Assembly: GCA_964549615.1 (NCBI GenBank)
Contig: CAZJVP010000099.1
Location: 62,001 to 126,000, forward strand
Direction of reading: 5' to 3'
Length of the DNA stretch: 64,000 bases
Source of the DNA: CAYVLA01 sp964549615 [NCBI: uncultured Thermococci archaeon]
GTDB taxonomy: Archaea > CAYQAE01 > CAYVLA01
Shown here: in pieces, positions 1 to 8,824 of the stretch
How positions within the stretch are numbered: the stretch's first letter is position 1
Layout of the letters: every line of letters begins with the position of its first letter
Notes under the pieces: model-generated
What the model saw: only the letters and a program-made list of their open reading frames with translations
Databases searched by the model: none
What the model was told of the DNA's origin: nothing
Translations under genes and position numbers: made by a program

Positions 1-2
1 TC

Positions 3-404
3 GGGGCCGCCATGTTCGTCCGCAGGGAAGTCGTTGCCAAGATAGGGGGTTTCGACCCTGAGTTCTTTCTATACCGGGAGGACGTTGACTACTGTCGAAG
101 GGCCAAGCACTACGGATTCCGGGTCGGCGTGGTCCATCGAGCGAGAGCAGTCCACGTTGGGGGAGCGACTACAACCAAGGTCGCAGAGAGCCAGTCCGCC
201 GAGAGCATGACGAGCCCAGACTTGGTGCACGTCTACGCCGTCAGTTGCATCAAGTACGCCTTCAAGCACCTCACGACGGCGCAACTCTTGCGCTGGCTGT
301 TGACCGCCAGAGGCAGATCCTCCTGGTACCTGGTTCCGAACTTGTGGCCAAGCTTGGCCCGAATTCGCAAGAAAGGACTGTCAAAAGTGGAGGTTGGAGC
401 CTAG
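3..404 (+). CDS. Family 2 glycosyltransferase, C-terminal part
   Basis: This is the C-terminal 133 residues of a GT2 glycosyltransferase; the rest lies before the window. The frame is open from base 3 and reads GAAMFVRREV, then a GGFDPEFFLYREDVDYCRRA stretch. This is the typical acceptor-side segment of rhamnosyl- or mannosyl-type GT2 enzymes, with the ED pair of the catalytic base. The ATG at base 12 is an internal Met, not a start. The catalytic DXD half is not visible, so donor and acceptor sugars cannot be judged. It is followed on the same strand by another GT2 gene. Family is well supported; substrate is unknown. Confidence 0.85.
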   Translation, partial: GAAMFVRREVVAKIGGFDPEFFLYREDVDYCRRAKHYGFRVGVVHRARAVHVGGATTTKVAESQSAESMTSPDLVHVYAVSCIKYAFKHLTTAQLLRWLLTARGRSSWYLVPNLWPSLARIRKKGLSKVEVGA

Positions 405-576
405 GCCGGATCCTGAGCTTTGAAGCACCAGCCCCTTTCCGGGGCCAAGGAGGGGCATATGGGGAAGATCTTGAAGCTTTGGCCCCAGCCGTTTGTATCG
501 GGGCCTCTTCCTGTCCCACGATCCGACAATATCCGTCCGGCGAAAACCGCCTCGAGATACATCGGATGCACGTGAT

Positions 577-585
577 GTTATAAGG
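577..585 (+). promoter_or_regulatory. TATA-like box for the GT2 gene at 607
   Basis: The sequence GTTATAAGG lies about 27 bases before an in-frame TTG at 607. That spacing fits archaeal leaderless transcription and decides the start of the following gene. Confidence 0.55.
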
Positions 586-606
586 CTAGAAAGCCAAGGA
601 CTAGCG

Positions 607-1635
607 TTGACCACCCTCCCTGCGGTCTCGGTCATCGTCCCTTTAGGCAAGCACAACGAGCTACTGGAACCTGTCGTGGCCGCTATCCTCTCCCTTGACT
701 ATCCCGGATTCGAGGTCATAATGACGGAGGGTTCGAAGGGCGAGGCCGAGAGCATGTTGCGAAGGTATCCGGACGGGAAGATCACGTATGTTAAGGGGAC
801 GTGCAAGAACCCTGCCGGGCTGAGGAACCTGGGCGTCGCCGCGGCGAGGAACGATCTTCTTGCCTTCCTTGACTCAGACTGCATTCCGGAGCCATCATGG
901 CTCAAAGAGCTCGTGATCGCCAAGGAGACTCTCAAGGTACGAATGGTCGTGGGCGCGACGCGGTCTGCCAATGCGGACTCGAACAGATGGGCCAGGGTTG
1001 CGGCAAAGCGGTACGCAATGTGGTTTGCGGGGGCCACGAGGGGGTCTTTCGTGGCGAGGATCGACACCAAGAATCTCCTTGTCGAGAAGAGCTACCTCGT
1101 ATCTCTCGGGCTCTTCGACGAGAAATTGGACTCCAAGGAGGACAGGGATCTGGGCCTTAGGGTCTTGAGATCGGGGGACCAGATCGGGTATGCCCCAAAG
1201 GCCGTGGTAAGACACTTCGACCCCCAGAGCGTCCGGGCGCTGTACAGGAGAGCAGTCTGGTACGCGAGGGGGATGAGGCAGTTCAGGGCGAAGTACGGGG
1301 TCGGGCTCTTCTCCCAAAATCCGGATCCCATCTACCACAAGAGATATGCGGGCGAGGGCAACTGGGCAATGCTCTCGATCGCCTGGTTTGCCTGCGTGGC
1401 GGCATTGGCTTGGACCCGTTGGGCTAGGGGAACGGAACTTGCGATTCTGCTGTTAGTGGGGATCTTCATCCTTGTCATGGCTTTTCGGTCGCTGCTCAAG
1501 TCTTTCGCCAAGTTCCTCCTCGGCCGAACAAGCTGGGAGGACTTCGTCTTCGATCTCGTGACAGACCTGGGACACAAGGTCGGGTGGGTTTCTACGCTGC
1601 CCGCTTCCCGTGGGAGAAGAGAAGGCACGACATGA
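607..1635 (+). CDS. Family 2 glycosyltransferase with C-terminal membrane segments
   Basis: A 342-residue GT2 enzyme that transfers a sugar from a nucleotide or lipid donor. The N-terminus gives the GT-A fold strand VSVIVP, then an LDSDC motif serving as the metal-binding DXD, and an FDEKLDSKEDRDLGLR acceptor-side segment. Two hydrophobic segments near the C-terminus (after NWAMLSIAWF) suggest membrane attachment. The frame is open back to 493, but the TTG at 607 sits about 27 bases after a TATA-like box and directly before the conserved domain, so I use it. The last 44 bases overlap the end of the opposite-strand GT2 gene. The acceptor is unknown. Confidence 0.85.
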   Translation: MTTLPAVSVIVPLGKHNELLEPVVAAILSLDYPGFEVIMTEGSKGEAESMLRRYPDGKITYVKGTCKNPAGLRNLGVAAARNDLLAFLDSDCIPEPSWLKELVIAKETLKVRMVVGATRSANADSNRWARVAAKRYAMWFAGATRGSFVARIDTKNLLVEKSYLVSLGLFDEKLDSKEDRDLGLRVLRSGDQIGYAPKAVVRHFDPQSVRALYRRAVWYARGMRQFRAKYGVGLFSQNPDPIYHKRYAGEGNWAMLSIAWFACVAALAWTRWARGTELAILLLVGIFILVMAFRSLLKSFAKFLLGRTSWEDFVFDLVTDLGHKVGWVSTLPASRGRREGTT

Positions 1636-2467
1636 GAGATCCATTCCAGGATGCATGGAACGCAAGATAGTAGGTGACCATGGCAAGCTTCTCGGCTAGG
1701 CCGGTCCCCTCCGACCAGACGTGCGGCAACCTGCGCAACTTTGCAAGCATCCGTGCGCCGACCAGACGGAGCGTCGCAAGCGGCGCGGCCGCGTCCTTGG
1801 ATAGATTTGCCTCCTCCCGTCCTCTGCGGCGCGCCTTGAACACCAACGATATGGCATCGGTTGGAAAATCGTGGAGGACGGGGGCATTGACTGGGACGAG
1901 TCGGTAGCCCGCGGCAACGAACCTTCGGTGGAACTCCCAGTCGACGTTCAGTCTGATATCCTCCCGGAAGCCTCCGAGGCTGAGAAATACGTCCTTCCTA
2001 ACGGCCATGTTCTTGGTGTCCAGTCCACGGTACTGCTTCGCGCGGACAGACTCGAGCCTGCACCCCCTCAGATTCCGCAGGCACAGGTGGTTCGGACCCA
2101 TGGTGGCGTCGGCCTCCCCCCGGGCCACCGGACCCGTTAGCTCGGCAAGCCATGACGGGTCAGGGACGCAGTCCGAGTCTGTGAACGCGATGATCGAGCC
2201 CCTGGCCGCCTGGACCCCTAGGTTCCGACAAAAGCCGCTTCCCCGGTTGGTCGGTGCCCGGAAAAGGCTGATGGGGCGGCTGTCGGCAAGATGCTCCAGC
2301 TTTTGCCACGTGCCGTCGCTTGAGCAGTCATCCACCATGATCAGTTCGTAGCCTTCGAACTTCTGGCGGGAAAGCGACTCCACCAGCCTTTCGACCCTAT
2401 TCGCATCATTGTAGATGGGGACCACTACGCTGACGACCGGGCGTCCCTCGACAAAGATCGCCATCAC
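1592..2467 (-). CDS. Family 2 glycosyltransferase
   Basis: A 291-residue GT2 enzyme. Visible motifs are VVSVVVPIYN (residues 11-20), VDDCSSDGT (45-53), FTDSDC (95-100, the DXD metal site) and a GGFREDIRLNVDWEFHRR acceptor-side segment. The C-terminus is basic and weakly hydrophobic. A strong TATA-like element lies about 25 bases upstream, and the ATG codons at 2467 and 2464 are both possible starts. The gene converges on the GT2 at 607 with overlapping 3' ends. It probably acts in the surface-glycan pathway encoded around it; the specific sugar cannot be read from sequence. Confidence 0.88.
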   Translation of the reverse strand: MMAIFVEGRPVVSVVVPIYNDANRVERLVESLSRQKFEGYELIMVDDCSSDGTWQKLEHLADSRPISLFRAPTNRGSGFCRNLGVQAARGSIIAFTDSDCVPDPSWLAELTGPVARGEADATMGPNHLCLRNLRGCRLESVRAKQYRGLDTKNMAVRKDVFLSLGGFREDIRLNVDWEFHRRFVAAGYRLVPVNAPVLHDFPTDAISLVFKARRRGREEANLSKDAAAPLATLRLVGARMLAKLRRLPHVWSEGTGLAEKLAMVTYYLAFHASWNGSLMSCLLFSHGKRAA

Positions 2468-2482
2468 AGCGAGTGCCGGACG

Positions 2483-2494
2483 GAATTTAATAAA
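2483..2494 (-). promoter_or_regulatory. TATA box for the GT2 gene ending at 1592
   Basis: On the minus strand this reads TTTATTAAATTC, centred about 25 bases before the ATG. It is one of the clearest leaderless promoters in the window. Confidence 0.7.
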
Positions 2495-2559
2495 GCGTTA
2501 CGGAGTGCCGCCCCGACCAGCCAAAGGTTAAGAGCCGTTCTCCCCAACCCGTTCTTGCG

Positions 2560-3858
2560 ATGATCCTCCACCCGAGGCTGCGGTACAGGGAGATCAGGTC
2601 GTTCAGCAACGAGCTCAGGACGCTGTCCGAAGTGATCCGGTTGGAACGTTTGCCCTTGGGGGCGATCAGGGATCGCCAGGCGCGGCTTCTCCGCTGGATT
2701 GTGCGGTACAGCTACAGGAACGTCCCGTTCTACAGGGACTCCTTCCAGAGATGTGACATCCATCCTGATCAGATCAGGTCGACGGCCGACCTGGACAAGC
2801 TGCCAGTCCTCACCAAGGAGCAGGTTGTTTGCAACTACCCCCACCGGATGGTCGCGGAAGGGTACGACTCCGAGACATCCTTTCGATGCAGGTCGAGCGG
2901 AACAAGCGGCATCCCCGCCACATACCTTTCCGATTGGGCGACAAGGGATGCAAACTTCGCGCTGCTTTACAGGGCAAGATCCCTCTTCGGGTACAGGCCG
3001 AAGCATCTGGAATGCATCTTCACCTATCTGGCCCCGGCGACGAGGTGGTATCAGAGGTTAGGCTTCTGCAGGAGGATCAGAATCAGCCTACTCCAGCCGC
3101 TTGAGGATTCGATTGAACAGGCCATCCGTCTTCGCCCCGACGTCTTGTACAGTGTGCCTTCCTATCTCCGGACGCTGTGCCTGGAGGGTTCAGAACGGCT
3201 CGGCGCGCTCCCCTTGGTCTTGGTCGTTTCCTCAGGGGAGGTCCTTGACCCCAAGACCCGGGAAATCCTCCGAGAAGGCTTCAGGGCACCCGTGCTGGAT
3301 CTGTACGGCGCGGCCGAACAGCCCTATGTGGCGTCAGAGTGCCCCCTTCAAAGCGGTCTACACGTAAACATGTACAACACCCTGATCGAGGTGGCGAGGG
3401 ATGGGGAAGGGGCTGCGCCCGGTGAGACGGGCGAGATCCTCCTGACGACCTTGACGAACAGGGCGATGCCGCTCATCAGGTACCGGATGGGGGACGCAAG
3501 CCGAATTTTGCCGGACGAATGCTGCTGTGGGCGGCACGGCGAGATGCTTGACCGGATCCAGGGGCGATGCGACGACTTCCTCAAGAGTAGGACGGGACGA
3601 GAAGTTGCGGCCATAGTTGTGGAGGCTGCGGTTCTCAGCAACGCACGCGTCAAGGCGTTCAGGGTGATTCAGAGGAGCCCTTCTAGGCTTGAGATCCAAT
3701 CCGTGGGGAAGATAGAAGACGAGGCCGCGGCAAGGATCGCCGACAGCATGCGGCAAGCCCTGATGGATCAGCGCCTTGAGGTCGAGTTCCGGGATGTGGA
3801 AGCCATAGATCCGGACCCATCCGGCAAGAGAAGGGTCGTGATCCGCGAAAGCTGGTGA
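2560..3858 (+). CDS. PaaK/CapK-like AMP-forming ligase
   Basis: A 432-residue member of the adenylate-forming superfamily, in the phenylacetate-CoA ligase/CapK branch. It shows the P-loop-like SSGTSGIPA (near residue 112), DLYGAAEQPY as the ATP/Mg motif, an LIRYRMGD motif and a CCCGRHGEML segment typical of this branch. These enzymes adenylate a carboxylic acid; true PaaK then makes a CoA thioester, while the function of CapK proteins in capsule loci is not well settled. It stands alone on its strand among glycosyltransferases and GNATs, so activation of an acyl group destined for a surface polymer is an inference. A weak TATA-like AAAGGTTAAG lies about 30 bases upstream. Confidence 0.85.
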   Translation: MILHPRLRYREIRSFSNELRTLSEVIRLERLPLGAIRDRQARLLRWIVRYSYRNVPFYRDSFQRCDIHPDQIRSTADLDKLPVLTKEQVVCNYPHRMVAEGYDSETSFRCRSSGTSGIPATYLSDWATRDANFALLYRARSLFGYRPKHLECIFTYLAPATRWYQRLGFCRRIRISLLQPLEDSIEQAIRLRPDVLYSVPSYLRTLCLEGSERLGALPLVLVVSSGEVLDPKTREILREGFRAPVLDLYGAAEQPYVASECPLQSGLHVNMYNTLIEVARDGEGAAPGETGEILLTTLTNRAMPLIRYRMGDASRILPDECCCGRHGEMLDRIQGRCDDFLKSRTGREVAAIVVEAAVLSNARVKAFRVIQRSPSRLEIQSVGKIEDEAAARIADSMRQALMDQRLEVEFRDVEAIDPDPSGKRRVVIRESW

Positions 3859-3910
3859 ACGGAGCGAGGAACCCTGTTTCCGGGTCTCGGGGAACCACCT
3901 GATGCCAGGG

Positions 3911-4723
3911 TCAGGCGTGCAAGGGGCGGGGATGCTTGCGCAGAGAGCATAGCACTGGGAGGAGACGAAGCGCATGACGCTTCCCGGACACCCTCAGACG
4001 CATCGTGAGAAGTGACAGAAGCAAAGAATGGATGCGCAACGACCTGACCTCCCCCCAGACGTGGATCTGCGCGTCATGTTCCTGGCATATCGATATTCCG
4101 CCATCCTCGATCTGAACGCAGAAAGGTACAATGCCTGATAGATCGAAACTTATGTGCAGCGGCTGTCGCCCCCCCTTCCCTGAACGTGCTCGCCCGATGT
4201 CCGGCAGAACCGTTCTCAGGAACCGCTCCACCGGGCGGACCGAGAGCAACTTCGTGTAGACGGTCCCACAGTCGCGAACCAACGGTGCGCCGCTCACCTT
4301 GGACCAGAAGAACCTGCGCGTTTCGGGGGCGGCAACCCCGTAGCCGACAAGGGCCTCCCCCTCCCGGGCTATCGACCGCCTCCACATGTACAGGCTCGTC
4401 CCGATGCCCAGCCTCCTGTAGTCAGGGTGAACGACAACCAGCCCGCTTGCCGCGGGAACCACGAAGCCCGGTGCGATCTTAAGGTTCTGCAGGGTCGTCA
4501 GCCAACAGCCCACGACCGTGTTCTCCACCTCGGCCACCGCCGAGAGGTCGGCCCTGAATACGGGGCTCCTCAGGAGCGCCCACTCCAGGGATTCGTCCGA
4601 ACGCTCCCCGTACCCGGCCCTGATGATCTCGGCAACGGCCCCTAGGTCCCTGCCCTCCAAGGGCCGAATCCTCGCCCCGGCCCTGTTGGAATTCAGAACA
4701 TTGCCCCCCTCGGCACGAACCAC
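3911..4723 (-). CDS. GNAT acetyltransferase with SCP2-like tail
   Basis: A 270-residue protein. The first half has the GNAT acyl-CoA-binding core, with VVHPDYRRLGIGTSLY as motif A (R/Q-x-x-G-x-G/A). The second half (LHISFDLSGIVPF onward) resembles the small SCP2-type lipid-binding domain that follows the GNAT domain in Eis-like proteins. The start is GTG and overlaps the upstream gene by 31 bases, so the two are probably translated from one message. The substrate is unknown; transfer of an acyl group to an amino sugar or amino acid would fit the context. Confidence 0.7.
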   Translation of the reverse strand: MVRAEGGNVLNSNRAGARIRPLEGRDLGAVAEIIRAGYGERSDESLEWALLRSPVFRADLSAVAEVENTVVGCWLTTLQNLKIAPGFVVPAASGLVVVHPDYRRLGIGTSLYMWRRSIAREGEALVGYGVAAPETRRFFWSKVSGAPLVRDCGTVYTKLLSVRPVERFLRTVLPDIGRARSGKGGRQPLHISFDLSGIVPFCVQIEDGGISICQEHDAQIHVWGEVRSLRIHSLLLSLLTMRLRVSGKRHALRLLPVLCSLRKHPRPLHA

Positions 4724-5460
4724 TTGGACCTAACCCGCAGTGATCTGACAAGCTTCAGCGCCCTTCGCGCATTCCAGGCGGGCGAAAAAGAAATTTTGCC
4801 CAAGATCCAGTCCCGCAGCCCGGGCCCGCCTTGGAAAAGAATCCGTCCCAGGGTGCTCTCCTCGACCGCTAGGACGACCTCCGCCGTCGAGCCCTCGCTG
4901 ACGGAGACGCCCTCCTCGGTCACCTCCACCCTAAATGCCGAAGCTGTGCCGTCCTTCCTGAGAACCCTGAGAAGATAGGTCCCTTTCGGCGGCGGAGACC
5001 TCGCGAGCACCTCGCAAAGGAGGCCGGAGGCGTTCGCCACCGAGACCGAGAAGGTTCGAAGGAGCCTCTTGCGCCCCATCCTCAGCGACTCACAGGCCTG
5101 CTTCATCACTCCGTCATCGTCAGGCGCGTTCATCACGATCCTGTCGAAGCCGCGCTCGATTGCCTGCTTCTCGGCGGCCCGGAGGAGCGATGTCATTACC
5201 GCTACCCCGTCATCATCCGGATCGTAGCAGGGATCCAGTATCTCCCCGTTCTTGGCAAGCGTTAGGCACCCGACCAGCCTATCGCCCCTGCAGGCAACAA
5301 GGACTCCTGGCCCAACCTCCGGGCGAAGGCGGTTGAACCATTTCCAAAAGTCAGGAGTCCTCGGAGTATGCCCCGCGTAGGCCGAGTAGCACTTCTCGTA
5401 TATCCGCGAGATCTCAAGTTCGTCTCCCTCTATGTAGTGGCGGACCGTGATCGGGGCCAT
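4693..5460 (-). CDS. GNAT acetyltransferase with SCP2-like tail
   Basis: A 255-residue paralogue of the next gene downstream. A GNAT-like N-terminal domain (GVLVACRGDRLVGCLTL, with conserved strand 4) is followed by an SCP2-like C-terminal domain (EESTLGRILFQGGPGLRDWI). The classical R-x-x-G-x-G loop is not clear here (DPDDDGVAVMTSLLRAAE stands in its place), so acyl-CoA binding may be altered. It is the first gene of a two-gene operon with the GNAT at 3911. A TATA-like CTTAAAAGA on the plus strand (TCTTTTAAG on the coding strand) lies about 28 bases upstream. Confidence 0.65.
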   Translation of the reverse strand: MAPITVRHYIEGDELEISRIYEKCYSAYAGHTPRTPDFWKWFNRLRPEVGPGVLVACRGDRLVGCLTLAKNGEILDPCYDPDDDGVAVMTSLLRAAEKQAIERGFDRIVMNAPDDDGVMKQACESLRMGRKRLLRTFSVSVANASGLLCEVLARSPPPKGTYLLRVLRKDGTASAFRVEVTEEGVSVSEGSTAEVVLAVEESTLGRILFQGGPGLRDWILGKISFSPAWNARRALKLVRSLRVRSKWFVPRGAMF

Positions 5461-5791
5461 ACGCGTAGGGACGTCGCCGGCGGCTTAAAAGACTAGCAGG
5501 GTGATAAAGACCACTTGGAAATCCCTATCCGACGGGAAGGCGGAGAGATCGAAACGCATCGATTCGTCAGATATCTGCTTTATCTGTCGCCGTCACCGGT
5601 GAGCTGGACGAAGACCGGGATGGGTCGGCGAATCCGGGACCTGCCACGTCCCGCCCCGGTCAAACGGCCCGGAAGCGATGCCATGTACCACAGATCGGCC
5701 CGCATTATCCGAGCAGAGCTAGATGAAGCGGTGCATTCTGGCCAGCTTGCAGCAAGATCCGAAGCCCGGAGCAGGAAGGCGTGGTGATGGA
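5461..5791. other. Intergenic region between GNAT operon and ABC binding protein
   Basis: About 330 bases lie between divergent genes. The left end holds the GNAT promoter. Frames open here on the plus strand run into the binding-protein gene but show no family signature before the GTG at 5792. I see no RNA gene or repeat. Confidence 0.4.
5484..5492 (-). promoter_or_regulatory. TATA box for the GNAT operon
   Basis: TCTTTTAAG on the minus strand is centred about 28 bases before the ATG at 5460, which fits a leaderless archaeal message. Confidence 0.6.
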
Positions 5792-6763
5792 GTGAAGAAG
5801 ACAAAGATGGGCATACTAGGCCTGTGCGCGCTGGCCATAGCCCTAGCGGTAACGGCCGCGTACCTGGCCAACCAGAGGGCGCCGCGCACCTTGACCATGG
5901 CTGGAACCAGCAGATCGGGCACGGCATACTGCGTCTATGCTTACGGGGTCGAGAAAGGCATCTTCCGCAAGCATGGCGTGAACGTCAGTCTCGTGCTTTT
6001 CAAGGATGTCTACACCATGACGCTTAGCTTCATCAGCGGCAGCGTCGACGCCATACCGCTGTCGCCAAGCATTGCTGCCAGCACGTACAACGAGGGCGAG
6101 AAGTTCAGGATAGCCATGGCTCTCAGCGACTCGGCGGAGCACAAGCTCCTTGCCCGCCCGGAGATATCCGACATCTATGCCCTCAAGGGGTGCAAGCTGG
6201 GCGTCCATGGGCGCACGTCCGACGACTACAACGTGATGAAGTGGTACTTCGAAAGCAAGGGGATCGACATCGAAAACGACATGGAGGTGGTCGAGATCAG
6301 GACACCGGCCAACCTCGTGACCAGCTACATGATGGGTCAGCTGGATGCGGTTGTGCTGTGGGGCGGCTACGCCTATGATGTGGAGTCCGCAGGCGCTTCC
6401 GTCCTTCTGAGCACCACGCAAGCCCTGAAAGAGCTCATAGGGTACGCCCACTACCTCCCCGTCTTCGTGTTGAGGGATGACTTCCTCGACACCCAGAGGA
6501 CAACTGCCGACAACTTCCTTCGCGCTGTCAGGGAGATTGCAAGGGAGGTCACCGCACACCCGGACGAGGCTGCTGAGATAGTGGCAAGGTACAACGAAGA
6601 ACCCGTGGAGAAGACGAGGGCAGTCATCGCCATGACTCATTACATGGGGGATCTGGACGAGGAGGTCAAGGAAGGGATCCTCGCCTTCTTCGACTACGCG
6701 GTGCAGAAAGGATTCCTGACAGCTTCCCCGGGCGACGAGATATTCTACGACGATTGGAGGTAG
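5792..6763 (+). CDS. ABC transporter substrate-binding protein, NMT1/SsuA type
   Basis: A 323-residue extracytoplasmic binding protein. An N-terminal KK-hydrophobic signal or anchor (GILGLCALAIALAVTAAYLA) precedes the mature domain TLTMAGTSRSGTAYCVYAYG. The fold features are the YGVEKGIFRKHGVNVSLVLF segment and a second lobe starting LKGCKLGVHG, as in nitrate/taurine/sulfonate-binding proteins. An ATG at 5723 is open, but the GTG at 5792 directly precedes the signal segment and has GATGG upstream, so I prefer it. It converges with the permease gene, so it is not in the same transcript as permease and ATPase. Ligand is unknown; the ligase gene in the operon hints at an organic acid. Confidence 0.82.
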   Translation: MKKTKMGILGLCALAIALAVTAAYLANQRAPRTLTMAGTSRSGTAYCVYAYGVEKGIFRKHGVNVSLVLFKDVYTMTLSFISGSVDAIPLSPSIAASTYNEGEKFRIAMALSDSAEHKLLARPEISDIYALKGCKLGVHGRTSDDYNVMKWYFESKGIDIENDMEVVEIRTPANLVTSYMMGQLDAVVLWGGYAYDVESAGASVLLSTTQALKELIGYAHYLPVFVLRDDFLDTQRTTADNFLRAVREIAREVTAHPDEAAEIVARYNEEPVEKTRAVIAMTHYMGDLDEEVKEGILAFFDYAVQKGFLTASPGDEIFYDDWR

Positions 6764-6776
6764 GGCCCGGTCGCCT

Positions 6777-7541
6777 TCACGCCGGCTGGTATCTGCGGAC
6801 GCGTCTCTCAAGCGGCCTGAACACCAATTGGTCGAACGCCTGCAGCACCGCCACGATGACGATCGCCCATGCGAATATCTCGTCTGTCCTGAGCCTCTCC
6901 CAGGCGAAGCTTATGGCGTAGCCGATGCCGCTCTGTGCTCCGAGCACCTCGGCGATCACGCTCACCTTCCAGGCGAGCGACATGGCCACCCGGGATCCGG
7001 TCAGGATGTAGGGGAAGATGCTCGGGATGACGACGTTGGAGAAGATGGACTCCTTGCTGTGCCCGAATATCCCGGCCATCTCGACCAGCGTTTGGTCGAC
7101 GTTCCTTATCCCCTGCAGTATGTTCACGGCGAGTATGGGGAAGGCGATGGCCCACACGACGAAGATGGGCGAAAGCGAGCTGATGCCGAACCATATGATG
7201 GCAAGGACGATCCATATCGCGGAAGGTATGGACTGGAGGAAAAGGACGATCATCTCCAAAGAGGCGCGCGCCGACGGGCTGCGCCCTGTCAGGAAGCCGA
7301 GCAGCATGCTCAGCGCGAGGCCTATGCAGAATGCCAGACCGACCCTGAACAGCGTATGCGCGACATGGAACGCGATCTTGCCGGAGGATGCCAGTTGGAG
7401 AAAGGCCGCCGCGACCTCCGGAGGCGAGGGGAGAACGACGCGGGAGAACTGGGTCGATGCAGCCCACCAGATGGCGATGACAAGAGGAATCGCCAAACCC
7501 GCTGCCAAGTAGCTCGTCTTCGAGACTGACATCCTCGACAC
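6777..7541 (-). CDS. ABC transporter permease, SsuC/TauC type
   Basis: A 254-residue membrane permease with about six transmembrane helices. The EAA loop, which contacts the ATPase, is visible as EMAGIFGHSKESIFSNVVIP in the second half. The N-terminal LPSPPEVAAAF segment is typical of nitrate/sulfonate/taurine permeases. It is the last of three genes on the minus strand (ATPase, ligase, permease), with only two bases between the ligase stop and this start region, so the three are surely co-transcribed. It should work with the ATPase at 8821 and the binding protein at 5792. Confidence 0.9.
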   Translation of the reverse strand: MSRMSVSKTSYLAAGLAIPLVIAIWWAASTQFSRVVLPSPPEVAAAFLQLASSGKIAFHVAHTLFRVGLAFCIGLALSMLLGFLTGRSPSARASLEMIVLFLQSIPSAIWIVLAIIWFGISSLSPIFVVWAIAFPILAVNILQGIRNVDQTLVEMAGIFGHSKESIFSNVVIPSIFPYILTGSRVAMSLAWKVSVIAEVLGAQSGIGYAISFAWERLRTDEIFAWAIVIVAVLQAFDQLVFRPLERRVRRYQPA

Positions 7542-7543
7542 GT

Positions 7544-8824
7544 CTATACGGGCAGATCCGGAATGATCTGAACCCTCTTCTCGCCCCGCTCAGCGGGTAA
7601 CTCGCCCGGCCGGACCAGCTTCACCTCGAAGGTCAGGCCGGTCTTGTTCTTGAGTTCTGCGGCGACCGCCTTGACCAGTTCGTCCTCAAAAGCAGTCCTC
7701 ACCCACGAGTTCAGCTCGCAGATCAAGGCGGGATGGGATCTGGGCCTGACCTGGATGAGGAAGTTGCCCGAGAGTTCGGGACAGTGCTTGACGATCCTCT
7801 CAACCGTGCTGGGACTCACGAGAACCCCGCGGATCTTCAGCATGTCGTCGAGCCGGCTGATGTCCTCGGAGATCCTCTGATGGGTCCGACCGCATGCGCA
7901 GGGCTCCTCGCTGAGGACTTTCCCTCTGTCGCCGGTCCTGTACCTCACAAGAGGCATGGTGAACCTCTGCAAAGTGGTCACCACGATCTCCCCGACCTCC
8001 CCGGCCGCCACCTGCTCGCCGGTCTTGGGGTCCACGACCTCAAGTAGGCACACGTCGTGCCATACGTGGAGGCCGTCGTGGGCCTCGCATTCGTTCCCGA
8101 TTCCCCCGGTTTCGGTGGTGCCGTAGCTGTTGAAGAGTTCGGCGTCAAGCCTTTCCTGTATCTCCTTCCTTGTGCTTGGCTCAAGCCGCCCCGCTGTCGA
8201 AAGTGCTACCCTGAGCGGAAGCTTCGAGAAGTCGACGCCCATCTCCTCCCCGACCTGCGCGATCCTGAGATGGTAGCTTGGCACGGCGTTGAGGACCGTC
8301 GTTCCCATCGTCTTCATCAGCCAGATCTGCCTCTGGGTGTTGCCGGGGCCAGCCGGAATCACAAGGCAGCCCAGCCTCTCGGCCGAGGCGTGTCCGCTAA
8401 GCCCTGCGGCCCAGAGTCCATAGGCCAACGTCATCTGGTAGACGTCGCCCGGCCTGACGCCCCTCATCATCAGGGATCTGGCGCCGAAGTTGGCAAGGGC
8501 GTCGATGTCGCTTCTGGAGAGCAGGACGCCGGCGGGCCTGCCGCTTGACCCCGAGGTCAAGTAGAGCCTCGCCAGTTCGTCCCTGGGGACGGCGCAGAAG
8601 CCGTACGGGAAGCCGTCCACGATCACGTCCTTCGATATGAAGGGAAGCTTTGAGAACTCCTCTCTCGAGGATGGGGCCGAGGTGAAGCCGGACTGGGACC
8701 ACAGCCTCCTGTAAGTCTCCATGTTCCAGGCGTGCCTACAGATCTTGCGCAGCAGCCCTTCCTGAAGCTTGTCGAGGGCTTTCCTGGGCATCGTCTCGAT
8801 CCTCGGATGGTAGTAGTCCGTCAA
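7544..8824 (-). CDS. Phenylacetate-CoA ligase-like enzyme
   Basis: A 426-residue adenylate-forming enzyme close to phenylacetate-CoA ligase. Motifs: YLTSGSSGRPAGV (P-loop-like), FNSYGTTETGGIG (ATP/Mg), MPLVRYRTGDRG, CACGRTHQRI and the LKIRGVLVSPS hinge. These support adenylation and CoA thioester formation on an aryl or acyl carboxylate. The gene lies between an ABC ATPase (4-base overlap ATGA) and the permease, so import and activation of the same acid is a reasonable inference. It is the most PaaK-like of the three such proteins in the window; the other two are more divergent. Confidence 0.85.
   Translation of the reverse strand: MTDYYHPRIETMPRKALDKLQEGLLRKICRHAWNMETYRRLWSQSGFTSAPSSREEFSKLPFISKDVIVDGFPYGFCAVPRDELARLYLTSGSSGRPAGVLLSRSDIDALANFGARSLMMRGVRPGDVYQMTLAYGLWAAGLSGHASAERLGCLVIPAGPGNTQRQIWLMKTMGTTVLNAVPSYHLRIAQVGEEMGVDFSKLPLRVALSTAGRLEPSTRKEIQERLDAELFNSYGTTETGGIGNECEAHDGLHVWHDVCLLEVVDPKTGEQVAAGEVGEIVVTTLQRFTMPLVRYRTGDRGKVLSEEPCACGRTHQRISEDISRLDDMLKIRGVLVSPSTVERIVKHCPELSGNFLIQVRPRSHPALICELNSWVRTAFEDELVKAVAAELKNKTGLTFEVKLVRPGELPAERGEKRVQIIPDLPV

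Noticed and set aside
5843-6811. Long minus-strand frame antisense to the ABC binding-protein gene
   Set aside because: No domain; it mirrors a well-supported gene in GC-rich DNA, where opposite frames often stay open.
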